Shown here in pieces: positions 8,257 through 17,905 of a stretch of DNA of 64,000 nt. This DNA comes from Planctomycetota bacterium. Its GTDB lineage: Bacteria; Planctomycetota; UBA8108; UBA1146. Below the pieces are notes generated by a model, which was given only the letters and a program-made list of their open reading frames with translations, made no database searches and was not told the origin of the DNA. The stretch's first letter is position 1. Each line of letters starts with the position of its first letter. The position numbers and the translations under genes are program-made. Location of the stretch: assembly GCA_014240375.1 (NCBI GenBank), contig JAAZXB010000009.1, forward strand, positions 62,001 through 126,000, read 5' to 3'.

Positions 8257-9090
8257 TCAGGGGCAGTGACTGTAGATCTCGCAGCCAATCCCAGCCTCGC
8301 CGGCGGGGTCTGCTCCACAGGTGGGGTAGGGTGCGCTCGGCTGAGGACCCTCCAGGAACTGGTGATTGATCACGAAGATGACATCTCCGATATCCACGAC
8401 AGCATCTCCATTTGTATTCGCTGAGGATCGACAGGGCGGTTGGTCTCCTCCACCGAAGAAGTATCCAATCAGGAAGATCGCATCCGCGAGATTCAGGCTT
8501 CCGTCATCATTGGAATCGCCACGGATGAATGCCGCCGAATCGATGAAGCAGATGTTGCCCGCTTCTAACTCTGGAATCTGGGAGATTCCTCCGATGGTCA
8601 GGACGTTTTGAATCACAGGATGCCCCATGGTGTTGACAGGGATGATCTCGGAACAACTGCCGACCAGTGCGTTATCTGGAGTGGTCATGAACTGGAATAG
8701 AGCGATCGAAACATCCGTTCCAGGATTCAGTAGCTGGCCACCAAAGGGGGGACTGAAGTCAAAGATGGCTGCGCAGGCAGCCCAGCCGATCCCGGGAGCA
8801 AATTGATCATCATTGGTCGAAGTGAAGAACTCGACCTGAAAGGGAGCCAGCTCGGCCTCAATGTCGAGACCATCGGTGTTCACTTGATTGAAGGTGAAGA
8901 TGTTGGAATCCCAGCTCAGTGCGCACTGGTAGCCCTGCACAGGTGAGATGTTGTTGAGCCGAACGGTGACATCGACGGTGGATCCAGGAATCGCCGTGTT
9001 GTCGTCGACATGAATCAGGTTCTGTCCAGTGACAGCTGCTGAGAAGTAGATGGATGCGGCGATGACCGCAGGGATGAACAAGTCACGCAT
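8257..9090 (-). CDS. Secreted protein: cohesin-like domain plus type I dockerin
   Basis: Signal peptide at residues 1-22 (hydrophobic run ending AVTGQ). A single cohesin-like beta-sandwich follows (about 25-185: VDVTVRLNNISPVQGYQCALSW and later SPPFGGQLL). The C-terminal dockerin has two calcium-loop repeats, RGDSNDDGSLNLADAIF and TNGDAVVDIGDVIF. A Pro/Cys tail (APYPTCGADPAGEAGIGC...) ends the protein. ATG 9090 has a perfect GAGGAGG SD. In clostridia, cohesin binds dockerin to build cellulosomes; here both lie on one chain, so the partner and function are unknown. It is the last gene of a five-gene minus-strand series of relatives. Confidence 0.85.
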   Translation of the reverse strand: MRDLFIPAVIAASIYFSAAVTGQNLIHVDDNTAIPGSTVDVTVRLNNISPVQGYQCALSWDSNIFTFNQVNTDGLDIEAELAPFQVEFFTSTNDDQFAPGIGWAACAAIFDFSPPFGGQLLNPGTDVSIALFQFMTTPDNALVGSCSEIIPVNTMGHPVIQNVLTIGGISQIPELEAGNICFIDSAAFIRGDSNDDGSLNLADAIFLIGYFFGGGDQPPCRSSANTNGDAVVDIGDVIFVINHQFLEGPQPSAPYPTCGADPAGEAGIGCEIYSHCP

Positions 9091-9186
9091 GTTTCCTCCT
9101 CGGGGGGGAGAGGCAGGGGGTGAGCACTGGCCGGGATGCAGGTCAGGGCTTCAGGGGATGTGAAATCTGTGAGCGACAGTGAAAGA

Positions 9187-10575
9187 TCAGCAGCCGCCTG
9201 TGAGTAAGCAATCGAGTAGGTCCGAACTGGGATCCAGTCCACAGGAGTTTGGTCCTGGAGCTGGCGGTGGGGGGCCACTCACGAACAAGTAATTGAGCAG
9301 GTAAATCGTATCGGAAATGTCGACCCCGTCATCGTCGTTGGTATCTGCAGAATCCATGCAAGTCGGGACAGGTCCGTCAGCGAAGAGCCAGTTGACGATG
9401 AAAAGGGCATCTGCCAGGTCGACTCCAGAGTCACTGTTGGTGTTTCCACGCTTGAATCCGGGCTGATCGAGAAACTCGATGACACCATTCTCAAGGATCG
9501 GGATGATGGAGAGTCCATCATAGATGACGTAGTTGAGTGCCGGACCGGCGCTGCAGTTGGGGTCGCCGGGGGGGCATGACGGCAGCGGGTACGAGCCGTC
9601 GAAGACGATTTCAGTGGTGGTTCCCAGCAGAGCTGGATCCGCAAGGGTGCCAAACTCCAGTCGCAGCATAGTCTGATCGTTACTGGGGGGTAACACCTGG
9701 CCACCGTAAGGGCCGAGGAAATCAAAGATGGCGGAGAATGTCGCCAACCCCACTCCAGGGGCCACGTTCGCATTCATCGCCGGGTAAAACAACTCGATGC
9801 CACCCATCGCACCTGGACCTCCGGGAAATGCCGAGTCGAGGTCCAGTCCCGAGTACCACCCGTGAGCGGTTGCAGGATCCTGAAGGGTCAGGATGGTGTT
9901 GTCATAGGAGAGGGAAATCTGGAATCCCTGGATCTCATCGGCGGCGTGGTCGTAGCGTAGCGTCGCATTGACGTTACCTCCGGGTGAAGTGGCGAGATTG
10001 CCGAAGTAGAACCGATGGAGGTTATTGATGGTGACCGATCCATCGATCAATTGAGGACTCACCGAGACGCCGCCAGCGGAGAGTACATTGAGCACGGGGG
10101 GATCACCCAGTTGGTCGCTGAACTGAATCGGAATCACCTGTGGCAGGGAATTGGTATCGATGGTGAAGAGCATTCTCAGCAGTGAGTTCTGGTCGGTGGG
10201 CGATGAGGGTAATGACGAGGGTGGATCGGTCAGGCTTCCATATTCAAAGATCACTCCCGCCAAGAAGATCCCGCTGACGTTGTCGATGGAGAAGCCGGCG
10301 AAATCAGGATCTGCACCCGCAAGCAATGCCGAGACCGCGGTGCCTTGAAAGTCGGCCGAGGTCAGGGTCAATTTGGCGGGATTGTACTGGAGCCCGCTGG
10401 CAAAGCCTTCGATGGCCTGGTCGTGCGTTGCGCTGATGAAGCAGGGAAGATTGGTATCTCCCGCATTTCCTGCAACGTTGTCGATGGTGAGCACATCCGC
10501 AGCCAGGCCGATGGTCGGGATGCAAAGTGCCGGAATCAGCAAGATGGCCTGTAGAACGGGGAGCAATCGAAGCAT
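9187..10575 (-). CDS. Secreted protein: two cohesin-like domains plus type I dockerin
   Basis: Starts at ATG 10575 behind AGGAG, with a signal peptide of about 25 residues ending LAADV. Two cohesin-like repeats follow, roughly residues 26-180 and 190-370. Each begins with a short beta segment, carries a 'dQiQGF/AIEGF' strand and a glycine-rich 'GPYGGQVLPPSNDQ'-type strand. The C-terminal dockerin has RGNTNSDSGVDLADALF and TNDDDGVDISDTIY, followed by the Pro-rich tail APGPNSCGLDPSSD. It differs from its neighbour at 8257 mainly by the duplicated cohesin-like module. Likely cell surface or extracellular; function unknown. Confidence 0.85.
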   Translation of the reverse strand: MLRLLPVLQAILLIPALCIPTIGLAADVLTIDNVAGNAGDTNLPCFISATHDQAIEGFASGLQYNPAKLTLTSADFQGTAVSALLAGADPDFAGFSIDNVSGIFLAGVIFEYGSLTDPPSSLPSSPTDQNSLLRMLFTIDTNSLPQVIPIQFSDQLGDPPVLNVLSAGGVSVSPQLIDGSVTINNLHRFYFGNLATSPGGNVNATLRYDHAADEIQGFQISLSYDNTILTLQDPATAHGWYSGLDLDSAFPGGPGAMGGIELFYPAMNANVAPGVGLATFSAIFDFLGPYGGQVLPPSNDQTMLRLEFGTLADPALLGTTTEIVFDGSYPLPSCPPGDPNCSAGPALNYVIYDGLSIIPILENGVIEFLDQPGFKRGNTNSDSGVDLADALFIVNWLFADGPVPTCMDSADTNDDDGVDISDTIYLLNYLFVSGPPPPAPGPNSCGLDPSSDLLDCLLTGGC

Positions 10576-10720
10576 CGGGGGTCTCTCCTGTTCAAGGGGT
10601 GCTATCTGGCAACATCGCCGGACTTCAACATGCTTCTATCGTATCACCAGCACGGGTTCGATCCACATCTGACAAGGATGCCGGTGGGCCTGAAAGTTGC
10701 CGGTAGGGATCCAATACCCG

Positions 10721-10760
10721 GAAAAAATGGGACTCTGAAGGGGATAAGCCTCCAGAGTCC
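10721..10760 (-). terminator. Intrinsic terminator after the dockerin gene at 10819-12093
   Basis: On the minus strand, GGACTCTG and CAGAGTCC form a perfect 8-bp stem (10730-10737 with 10753-10760), and CATTTTTTCC follows directly. This is a textbook rho-independent terminator about 60 bases after the stop codon. The next gene (start 10575) therefore probably has its own promoter in 10576-10720. Confidence 0.85.
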
Positions 10761-10818
10761 AGATGTGTCATGGATCCGTTCCGGTGCACCGACCTTCTGT
10801 CGGTCACCAGTCGGTCAC

Positions 10819-12093
10819 TTACTGAGTGTCTGCATCTCCGTCACAACCGATTCCGTCACCTGTGGTCGGATCGATTCCGGCGTTCGGGAACGGTGCCGCG
10901 GGAGGAGAACCACCGGCGAACTGGTAGTTGAAGACACCTACGGCGTCTCCCACACCGATCTGCCCGTTGTCGTCGAGGTCACAGCCGTCAAGGCAGGAAG
11001 GAGTGGCTCCACCCTGGAACAGGTACTGAAGGACAGCGATACCGTCAGCGATGTTGACGAGCCCACCGTCGCTGTTGCAGTCACCCCTGACGAAGGGATT
11101 GAAGTTCACGATGGTGATGGTTCCACCGACCAGATTCGGAGTCTCCTGGTAATTCCCGTCCACGATCACGTTGATGATCGGCGGAGTACCCGCACTGGGC
11201 AAGAAATCCACTGGAGAAACGACAGGCTCCACCTGACCGGTGAGATCGCCGATGACGGCGAAATTGATCAGTATCACCTCTTGGTCGTCGCCTACCGGGA
11301 TGTCGACGGAGGTATCGAAAGCCATGATCAGCCCGGCAGCGATTTCTCCAGCGGCCAGGTTATCAGAGGTTGCGAGGAAGTCCGCGTTGGCAGCAACGCC
11401 TGAGGCGGTGACCCCTGTCAGGGAAAGGAGCGTTGCATCGTAGGACCCAGCGATCGACAGCCCATCGAGGGGGCGAATGGTCGAGACCAGGACCGGGATC
11501 GATGCGCTCTGAGCGGCGATTCCAGTTCCGCTACCGAACTTCATGTAGTTCGGGCTGATGACTGTGAAGTCCGCTCCAGTAGTCATTGGAGGTACACTGT
11601 TGCCGTTGATCACCACGAGAGTGCTAACTCCCGGCGTGCCTGCAGTGCAGTAGCTGATGGAGGCGATATCTCCAACGCTTCCTTCCGCCTGGTAGTCGAT
11701 ATTGAGAAGTTCGAAGTTCATGGTCTCGCTCAAAGACGAACAGCCAGTGAAGCAGATCACCACTCCACTCATCACAGCATCTGCAGAGAAATTGGTGGTC
11801 TCGAAGTCTGGCGGCGATCCGTTCTTCACGGTGAGTGAGTCTGCTCCGAGAGTGGCACTCAAGGGGGTCAGTTCAGCAGGAATGGAACAGAGACTGAAAC
11901 TCCAACCTTGAATTTCGGAGGGCTGCAAGACATCAAGTTTGGCAATCGTGGTGAATATCGATCCACCAAGGACATCTGCACCATCCATATGCATGAGATA
12001 ATTTGGATCCTGTCCAAAACTACCACTATTGATGAAAATCATCATCGCCAGCATCAAGGTAGCAGTAGTTTTCCTGCGTAGAAAGTTACGCAT
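10819..12093 (-). CDS. Secreted protein: cohesin-like domains plus type I dockerin
   Basis: The chosen start is ATG 12093 (MRNFLRRKTT...), because an AAGGAAG SD precedes it by six bases and a signal peptide follows (hydrophobic run LMLAMMIFI, likely cleavage after GSFGQ). The frame stays open upstream but carries no signal. About 424 residues. Two degenerate cohesin-like beta domains (about 30-180 and 190-335) precede the dockerin repeats RGDCNSDGGLVNIADGI and DLDDNGQIGVGDAVG and the tail APFPNAGIDPTTGDGIGC. It has its own terminator downstream, and a GC hairpin (GGGCGGC/GCCGCCC) lies just upstream of the SD. Confidence 0.82.
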   Translation of the reverse strand: MRNFLRRKTTATLMLAMMIFINSGSFGQDPNYLMHMDGADVLGGSIFTTIAKLDVLQPSEIQGWSFSLCSIPAELTPLSATLGADSLTVKNGSPPDFETTNFSADAVMSGVVICFTGCSSLSETMNFELLNIDYQAEGSVGDIASISYCTAGTPGVSTLVVINGNSVPPMTTGADFTVISPNYMKFGSGTGIAAQSASIPVLVSTIRPLDGLSIAGSYDATLLSLTGVTASGVAANADFLATSDNLAAGEIAAGLIMAFDTSVDIPVGDDQEVILINFAVIGDLTGQVEPVVSPVDFLPSAGTPPIINVIVDGNYQETPNLVGGTITIVNFNPFVRGDCNSDGGLVNIADGIAVLQYLFQGGATPSCLDGCDLDDNGQIGVGDAVGVFNYQFAGGSPPAAPFPNAGIDPTTGDGIGCDGDADTQ

Positions 12094-12199
12094 GACACAC
12101 TTCCTTTCGAGGGGCGGCATCGGGGGGCCGCCCAAGATCTCTGAGTTGAGCACTTGCGATTGCAACGCAGGTGCTGGGTACTGAATCACTAGTTTACTT

Positions 12200-14038
12200 T
12201 TAACAGCCGGTGTCGTTGCTATCACACACTGGAAGCTGGTCCGTCGTAGGATCGGGACCGTCGTCAAATGGGCCCGGCTCTGGCGGCGTTGGGCCGAACT
12301 TGAAGAGCCAGTTCATTCCGAACACTGCGTCGGCAAGATTGATGACGCCGTCATCATTGGAGTCACAGGCGTCGGCGCAGAGGATGGGAAGCCCTGAAAA
12401 TTGAGATGCGATCGTGGTGGCGGCATCGGCCAGATCCACCTTGTCATCGCTGTTGCAGTCTCCTCTCTGGAAGATCTCCTGGGGAACCACGACGACGCTG
12501 GTGCCGTTGCGTTGGAAATCCTGGACCGAGAGGTAATTGATGACCACGTTGTTGTAGAGGAGCACGCTACCGTTGCCGTTAATGTCGTCACAGAAGTTGA
12601 TCTCCTGAGCGAGGTCGCATTCAGCGCTTTCGTCCACGGTGACCTGGATGCTACCGACGAGCAATTCTTCTGAAGTGGGCGGCAACGTCTGTCCCTCGAA
12701 TGGTGGCAAGGCGTCGAGCAGGATCGCGAGGATCAGTTCGCCGCTCTCTCCATCCGAGCAATCGTCATCGACCTGGTGGTTGATGTATTCGGCTCCGACC
12801 ATTTCTACGATCGATCCCTCGAGAGAAAAGGTGCCTTCTTCCAGTGTCAGGTCACAGTCGTAACAGATGGTGATCGTCATACCCTGGATCTGATCATCCG
12901 GATCCGAGTAGCAGATACTCAAGGTTCCCGTTTGGCCGTGGTATGCGTAGTTGCCGGAGTCCTGATCAAATTCAATCTTCGCGGTCATGACCGTGTTGTG
13001 TACCGGAGGAGGTTCGATCGCGATGCAGGTCATCGTCCCCGCCTCGAGTGAAGGGAACAGCGATAGTCCACCGACGACGATGACATTGTCGAGGGGAGGA
13101 GTTCCGATGAATCCGTTGATCGGTGTCAACGAGGTCTCAAGGTCCGATTCGGGCAGGTAGATGATCTCGTTACAACCGTAGCGAAAGGTTGCGATGTGTT
13201 GATCGGTTCCCTGCGGGATCACCTGGCCGTCAAAGGGAGGCATGAAATCGAGCACCACTCCTACGGTTCCCCCGTCGGAGTACAGGCTCATCACTTCGAA
13301 CTCAACTCCCACCGATTGGGTGATGGTTCCTTCCAGTGAGATCTCCTGAAGTGTCAGATCATCGGCTCCATGGGCGATGGCGACAACGAAACCCTGAGCG
13401 GGCCCTGAACTGTTGGAGAGGAGGATCCGAGCATTGCTGGTCGACTGGCCGTCGGCGAGCACTGCGCTATCCTCGATCCGCAGCTGGTCTGGTGGCGGAG
13501 GAGAGATGGTCACCGTACCGTCGATCAGGTTCAGGCCATCGGTGGCGCCGATCGATAATCCTGCCTGGACGATGATGTTGTCCAGCGGCGGGGAATTGAA
13601 AATTCCATCCTCGAACTGTAACTGGGTGGTCAGCGGGACCGATGAGAAGGTCACCGGTGTGAAGCTGAGGTGGGCAATACTGGTTCCGATGCCGGCGGGG
13701 ATCTCCTGACCCTCGAACGGACTCTCGGTATCGAGAACTACACCAAGGGTCAGCCCCCCGGATAGGATCTCTGCGACCACCAGTTCTGCGCCTATTGAGG
13801 CCACATCAGTTCCTTCCACAGTCGCTGCTGTTGGGTTCAACATGGTGCTGTCGAAACCGACGGCCAGTACATAGCCTTGAGTTCCCACGTCACTGTTCAG
13901 TTCTACCGTCGCAGTAAAGGGCGCAAGGCCCTGGGTCGTCGTATCCGTGATGGAGAGAGACTGCTGAGCCTGGACCGATTGGGCCAGGATCAAAACCGTC
14001 CACGCCGCCACGAACACCTGTTTGAAACAGGTATTCAT
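12200..14038 (-). CDS. Secreted protein: three cohesin-like domains plus type I dockerin
   Basis: The longest cohesin-repeat member of the cluster, about 612 residues from ATG 14038. GAGGAG precedes this ATG by six bases; ATG 14044 is also possible but abuts the SD. The signal peptide ends near QSVQAQQ. Three related beta domains follow, about 25-185, 190-345 and 355-520. Each carries a 'PPF(E/D)GQ.(I/L)P' strand, and the first two end with 'PPLDN(I/V)IV..GLS'. The dockerin repeats are RGDCNSDDKVDLADAAT and SNDDGVINLADAVFG. The tail is EPGPFDDGPDPTTDQLPVC. The internal repetition shows growth by module duplication. Confidence 0.84.
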   Translation of the reverse strand: MNTCFKQVFVAAWTVLILAQSVQAQQSLSITDTTTQGLAPFTATVELNSDVGTQGYVLAVGFDSTMLNPTAATVEGTDVASIGAELVVAEILSGGLTLGVVLDTESPFEGQEIPAGIGTSIAHLSFTPVTFSSVPLTTQLQFEDGIFNSPPLDNIIVQAGLSIGATDGLNLIDGTVTISPPPPDQLRIEDSAVLADGQSTSNARILLSNSSGPAQGFVVAIAHGADDLTLQEISLEGTITQSVGVEFEVMSLYSDGGTVGVVLDFMPPFDGQVIPQGTDQHIATFRYGCNEIIYLPESDLETSLTPINGFIGTPPLDNVIVVGGLSLFPSLEAGTMTCIAIEPPPVHNTVMTAKIEFDQDSGNYAYHGQTGTLSICYSDPDDQIQGMTITICYDCDLTLEEGTFSLEGSIVEMVGAEYINHQVDDDCSDGESGELILAILLDALPPFEGQTLPPTSEELLVGSIQVTVDESAECDLAQEINFCDDINGNGSVLLYNNVVINYLSVQDFQRNGTSVVVVPQEIFQRGDCNSDDKVDLADAATTIASQFSGLPILCADACDSNDDGVINLADAVFGMNWLFKFGPTPPEPGPFDDGPDPTTDQLPVCDSNDTGC

Positions 14039-14224
14039 CTTCATCTCCTCTACTGGCCTCCACCGGAGGCCCCCCCCCGCATGCAATTCATCCCCTTCAT
14101 ACCGGTGAGCCCGGTACGAATACTCTTCCCCTCCGTCCTGCTGCGGGGCAGGTGCGGAATGGTCCCTTCGATTGAAGGGTAACTCTAGTTTATTAACAAA
14201 AGCGAGAATGTCAATCCAGTCAGA

Positions 14225-16294
14225 TTAACAATCGATCTGGTCCAGGAAGGTGGGGTCTGGTCCAGAAGAGGGGTATGGGGCTGGGGGAGCCGCTGTACCG
14301 GTAAATAGGTGAAGTAAGGTGTAGATGGGATCAGAAATGTCAAGTTGCCCATCATCGTTGGCATCGCAGGAGTCCTGGCAATCGGGAGCAGTACCTCCGG
14401 CATAGATCCAGGTGGCGGTGAAGATGGCGTCTGCCAGGTTGACCGTGCCGCTGGAGTCGGAGTCTCCTCGGATGAAATCGGGTCCGTCACTGACGATCAG
14501 CAGCTGGAACAGGGTGTTGGTCGCCTGGCCGGCGATCACCAGGGTGCTCCCGACGATCTCGAAGCCGGTGACGGCATTGTCGAGCAACTGAGGTGAGTTT
14601 CCGAGAGCCGTCAGCGGCAGATTGAAGTTGAGTGGGAATCCAAACTGGGTGAACTGACTGGCACTGGTGATGGCCCCGAGGTTTTCGACTCCACTGAGAA
14701 GCGAGCCGTCTGCGAAGGTGGCGAGGCCTCCCCCGAGCAGCAACCCGGAAGTACTCGGTGGGACGATCACTCCGAGCGGGTTGCCTTCCGCTCCTTCAAG
14801 CGCTTCCATCCGGCGAATCTGTACCTGGCTTGACTCGGTGTCGAGCAGCAGCCAGTCATCCGATGCACTATCGTAACTGATGACACTGATGGAACTGGAG
14901 TTGGACGGGAATGAACTGAGGGGGGAGCCGGTCAAGGGGTCGATGAAGGTGACCAGTCCACTTCCTGCGCGGCTCACCAGCAACACATCGAGGATCGGGT
15001 TGTATCCGATGCCGCGAAGGTTGAGCAATCCGGTATCGATGGAGCGTTTCATCAGCAGGTCAGAACCGAGCACGTGAATGACACCGCTGAACGATTCGGT
15101 GACGTAGAGGTCGTCCATCTCCTCATCGTAGGCCAGGTCTCTGGGTCGATCTCCGACGAAGGTGACGGAGTGGGCCAGGCCACCGGTGCCCTGGGTCACG
15201 GTACAACTGGCAGATTCGATGATGTTGCCGACGATGCCCTGAACCTGGTACAGGTGAGTTTCATCCAGGGGAGCGGTCGAATCTGACCAGCTCGTGGCCG
15301 AGCCGGGCAGGGTGTCGACGATGGCACCATTTCTGGTGATCCTCAGGAGGGTGTAGAGTCCGCCTCCGCCGGGGCCACAGTTGCGCCAGTCAAGATTCAC
15401 GGCGCCCTCGCCGTCGGCCAGACAAACCAGATCTGCAGGAGGGTAGATCGCCGGCTGAGTGGCGTTGATCTGTACCAAACTGGTGGAGGAGACCGCCATC
15501 AGGCTCGACTGGGACGCGTTGTAGCAGATTCCCAGCAGCGAGTGGAAGTTCGGCTCATCGAAATGGATTCCAGAGCACTGCAGTTCTCCGGTACCGATGG
15601 CCAGGGAGCGAACCTCCTGGACTCCCGCATCGAAGGCATCTCCGTAGGTGAAGTCGAGATACTTGAGGCCGGTAGCAGAGCTGCGGAAGGAGAGACCGGA
15701 GCCATATCGAAAATCGGCTCCTGGAATCGCAAGGGTCGAGAGGATCGCACCGCTGCTCGGATCGATCTCGATCGCCTGGAGATTGACGGTATCCCGCGTC
15801 CAGAGGGTGCCAGACTGGGAGTCATAGGCGAGGCCCGAGGCCGATCCGGTGATGGTGAAAGGGACTGGCGAACCGATGGCAGCCCCTGCAGGACTCATCT
15901 CGATCAGTTCAAGAGAGGTCGAGTTGAGGATCCAGAAGGTGTTGGAATCTTCTGAATAGGCCAATCCGGAGCATTGAGGCTGAAACAGTGGTGCCACAGC
16001 GGCACCGACTGGATGGTCAATCATGTTGGCGAGAGCGAGGCTAGGAGGATTGCTGCTCGAGGAAAACACGCAAATTTTCCCGCTGGTGCCGTCGATGACC
16101 CAGACCGAGTTATCGATGGTGTTGACCGCGACATCGCTGCCATTCGGATTGGCACCGCAGAGGTTCACCTCTACCTGTAGAGTGCCATTCTGGCCCTGTA
16201 GAGGGGCACAGAGGAGGAGCATCCACAAACAGCCATGAGCTACTTTTCGCAGGAAAAGTGAAGATGACAGGAATTTGGGGCACAGGATCCGCAT
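14225..16294 (-). CDS. Secreted beta-propeller-like protein with fibronectin-like segment and C-terminal dockerin
   Basis: ATG 16294 (MRILCPKF...) is chosen because GAGAGGAA lies just upstream and a signal peptide follows (WMLLLCAPLQGQ). About 689 residues. The first 300 residues contain repeated 'SGLAYDSQSGTLWTRD'-type blades, typical of NHL/SMP-30-like propellers. A fibronectin III-like stretch (LDWRNCGPGGGGLYTLLRI...) follows, then more propeller-like blades. The C terminus has the dockerin repeats RGDSDSSGTVNLADAIF and ANDDGQLDISDPIY and the tail APYPSSGPDPTF. It shares only the dockerin and tail with its neighbours. Function unknown. Confidence 0.8.
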   Translation of the reverse strand: MRILCPKFLSSSLFLRKVAHGCLWMLLLCAPLQGQNGTLQVEVNLCGANPNGSDVAVNTIDNSVWVIDGTSGKICVFSSSSNPPSLALANMIDHPVGAAVAPLFQPQCSGLAYSEDSNTFWILNSTSLELIEMSPAGAAIGSPVPFTITGSASGLAYDSQSGTLWTRDTVNLQAIEIDPSSGAILSTLAIPGADFRYGSGLSFRSSATGLKYLDFTYGDAFDAGVQEVRSLAIGTGELQCSGIHFDEPNFHSLLGICYNASQSSLMAVSSTSLVQINATQPAIYPPADLVCLADGEGAVNLDWRNCGPGGGGLYTLLRITRNGAIVDTLPGSATSWSDSTAPLDETHLYQVQGIVGNIIESASCTVTQGTGGLAHSVTFVGDRPRDLAYDEEMDDLYVTESFSGVIHVLGSDLLMKRSIDTGLLNLRGIGYNPILDVLLVSRAGSGLVTFIDPLTGSPLSSFPSNSSSISVISYDSASDDWLLLDTESSQVQIRRMEALEGAEGNPLGVIVPPSTSGLLLGGGLATFADGSLLSGVENLGAITSASQFTQFGFPLNFNLPLTALGNSPQLLDNAVTGFEIVGSTLVIAGQATNTLFQLLIVSDGPDFIRGDSDSSGTVNLADAIFTATWIYAGGTAPDCQDSCDANDDGQLDISDPIYTLLHLFTGTAAPPAPYPSSGPDPTFLDQIDC

Positions 16295-16528
16295 CTGGTT
16301 CCTCTCAGGGCTGATAGATATCGGCCCAAGAACAGTGGCCATTTTCCCCACATTGATGCCGGCGGGAGCCGAACCACCTTCCCCCGCGCCCCGGGGGAAA
16401 AGTCGGCATACATCATTCAGGGGCTGTTTCCTCGGCTAAGAACGACAATCCAGTGAACCTGACTTTCCGATCAGTCAGATCCAATGTAAACCCGATTGTA
16501 ACGCCATGCGAGGAAGGTGCAAGCGGCT

Positions 16529-17824
16529 TCAGGGGTAGAGCCGATAAAGCATTCTGGGGAAAGGAATACATTCCCGAACATGTTCGATTCCGGCGAGCCA
16601 GCAGACGGTCCGCTCGACCCCCAGACCAAATCCGCCGTGGGGCACCGAGCCAAAGCGTCTCAAGTCGAGATACCAGCGAAAGTCCTCCTCGGAGAGTTGA
16701 TGCTGCTGAATCCTCTCCAGCAGTACCTCGAGGTCGTCTTCCCTCTGGCCGCCACCGATGATCTCGCCATAACCCTCGGGAGCGAGAACATCGACCCCTC
16801 GAGCGACCCGCGGATCGTCGAGGTCACGCTTCATGTAGAACGCCTTCACTGCCTCAGGATAGCCGTGGACCATCACTGGACTCGGGAACCAGGATGAGAT
16901 GATGGCTTCATCGGGGGCTCCGAGGTCGCCGCCCCATTCGAAGGAGTGACCCTCTTCGTTCATCCGTTTGACGGCATCATCGTAACTGATGCGGGGGAAG
17001 GGCAGCTGGACCGCCTTCAGTTTCTCGATGTCACGCTCCAGTATCTCGAGATCTTCCCGTCGATTTTGCAGGACCCGTTCCACGATGGTCGACAGCATCT
17101 GCTCGGCGAGGTTCATCACATCGTCGAGGTCGGCAAATGCCATCTCCGGTTCGAACATCCAGAACTCGGTCAGGTGGCGGCGTGTCTTTGATTTTTCGGC
17201 CCGGAAGGTCGGGCCGAGGCAGTACACATCACCGAGGGCCATGGCGGCCGCTTCCATGTAGAGCTGCCCACTCTGGGTCAGGAACGCTTTCTCTTCATCG
17301 AAGTAATCGACCTCGAACAGGGTGCTGGTTCCTTCGCAGGAGCTGGGAGTGAAGATGGGCGCGTCGATGCAGGTGAAGCCGCGATCGTGCATCGAGTCAC
17401 GGATGGCCCGGATCACTTCGTCCCGGATGCGCATCAAGGCAACCTGTTTTCTGGAGCGCAGCCAAAGATGGCGGTGGCTGAGCAGGAAGTCCGGACCGTG
17501 ATCCTGTTTGGAGATGGGGTACTCCTCCGATCGGGAGATCACCTCCACGCCACTGATGTGGACCTCGACACCACCGGGGGCACGGTCATCCCCGTGTGCT
17601 GTTCCGGTCAGCTGGATGGCGGACTCGTAGGGGATCTGACCGATTTTGAGGAATTCGTCGTCACCAAAGTCATCCTTGGTGACGATGCACTGGACAATTC
17701 CGGAACCGTCTCTCAACTGGAGAAAGTGCATCTTCTTCGATGAACGGCGATTGTAGAGCCAGCCCTGGAGTACTACTTCGTTTCCGGTTGCTGCGGGAAG
17801 ATCCCGAACCCTTGTTCTCGCCAT
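16529..17824 (-). CDS. asnS: Asparaginyl-tRNA synthetase
   Basis: Charges tRNA-Asn. The 431-residue class IIb enzyme has an N-terminal OB-fold anticodon domain ([20 protein letters not shown]) and a class II catalytic domain. Motif 2 is visible at [19 protein letters not shown] and motif 3 at [15 protein letters not shown]. The start is ATG 17824. It lies upstream of the dockerin cluster on the same strand and downstream of nadD. A GC-rich palindrome at 16379-16399, without a T tract, is the only hairpin in the 234-bp gap that follows. Confidence 0.96.
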   Translation of the reverse strand: MARTRVRDLPAATGNEVVLQGWLYNRRSSKKMHFLQLRDGSGIVQCIVTKDDFGDDEFLKIGQIPYESAIQLTGTAHGDDRAPGGVEVHISGVEVISRSEEYPISKQDHGPDFLLSHRHLWLRSRKQVALMRIRDEVIRAIRDSMHDRGFTCIDAPIFTPSSCEGTSTLFEVDYFDEEKAFLTQSGQLYMEAAAMALGDVYCLGPTFRAEKSKTRRHLTEFWMFEPEMAFADLDDVMNLAEQMLSTIVERVLQNRREDLEILERDIEKLKAVQLPFPRISYDDAVKRMNEEGHSFEWGGDLGAPDEAIISSWFPSPVMVHGYPEAVKAFYMKRDLDDPRVARGVDVLAPEGYGEIIGGGQREDDLEVLLERIQQHQLSEEDFRWYLDLRRFGSVPHGGFGLGVERTVCWLAGIEHVRECIPFPRMLYRLYP

Positions 17825-17905
17825 CTCGCTTCCTTCCAGCTCGTGTCCCGATCATCTTGCAGTGGAGATCAGTGACTCCCGATGGTGCCTCATCGGGCAG
17901 GATCA

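Noticed and set aside
16379..16399. GC-rich palindrome TTCCCCC/GGGGGAA as the asnS terminator
   Set aside because: No T tract follows on either strand, and it is 130 bases from the asnS stop. Left as an unassigned hairpin.
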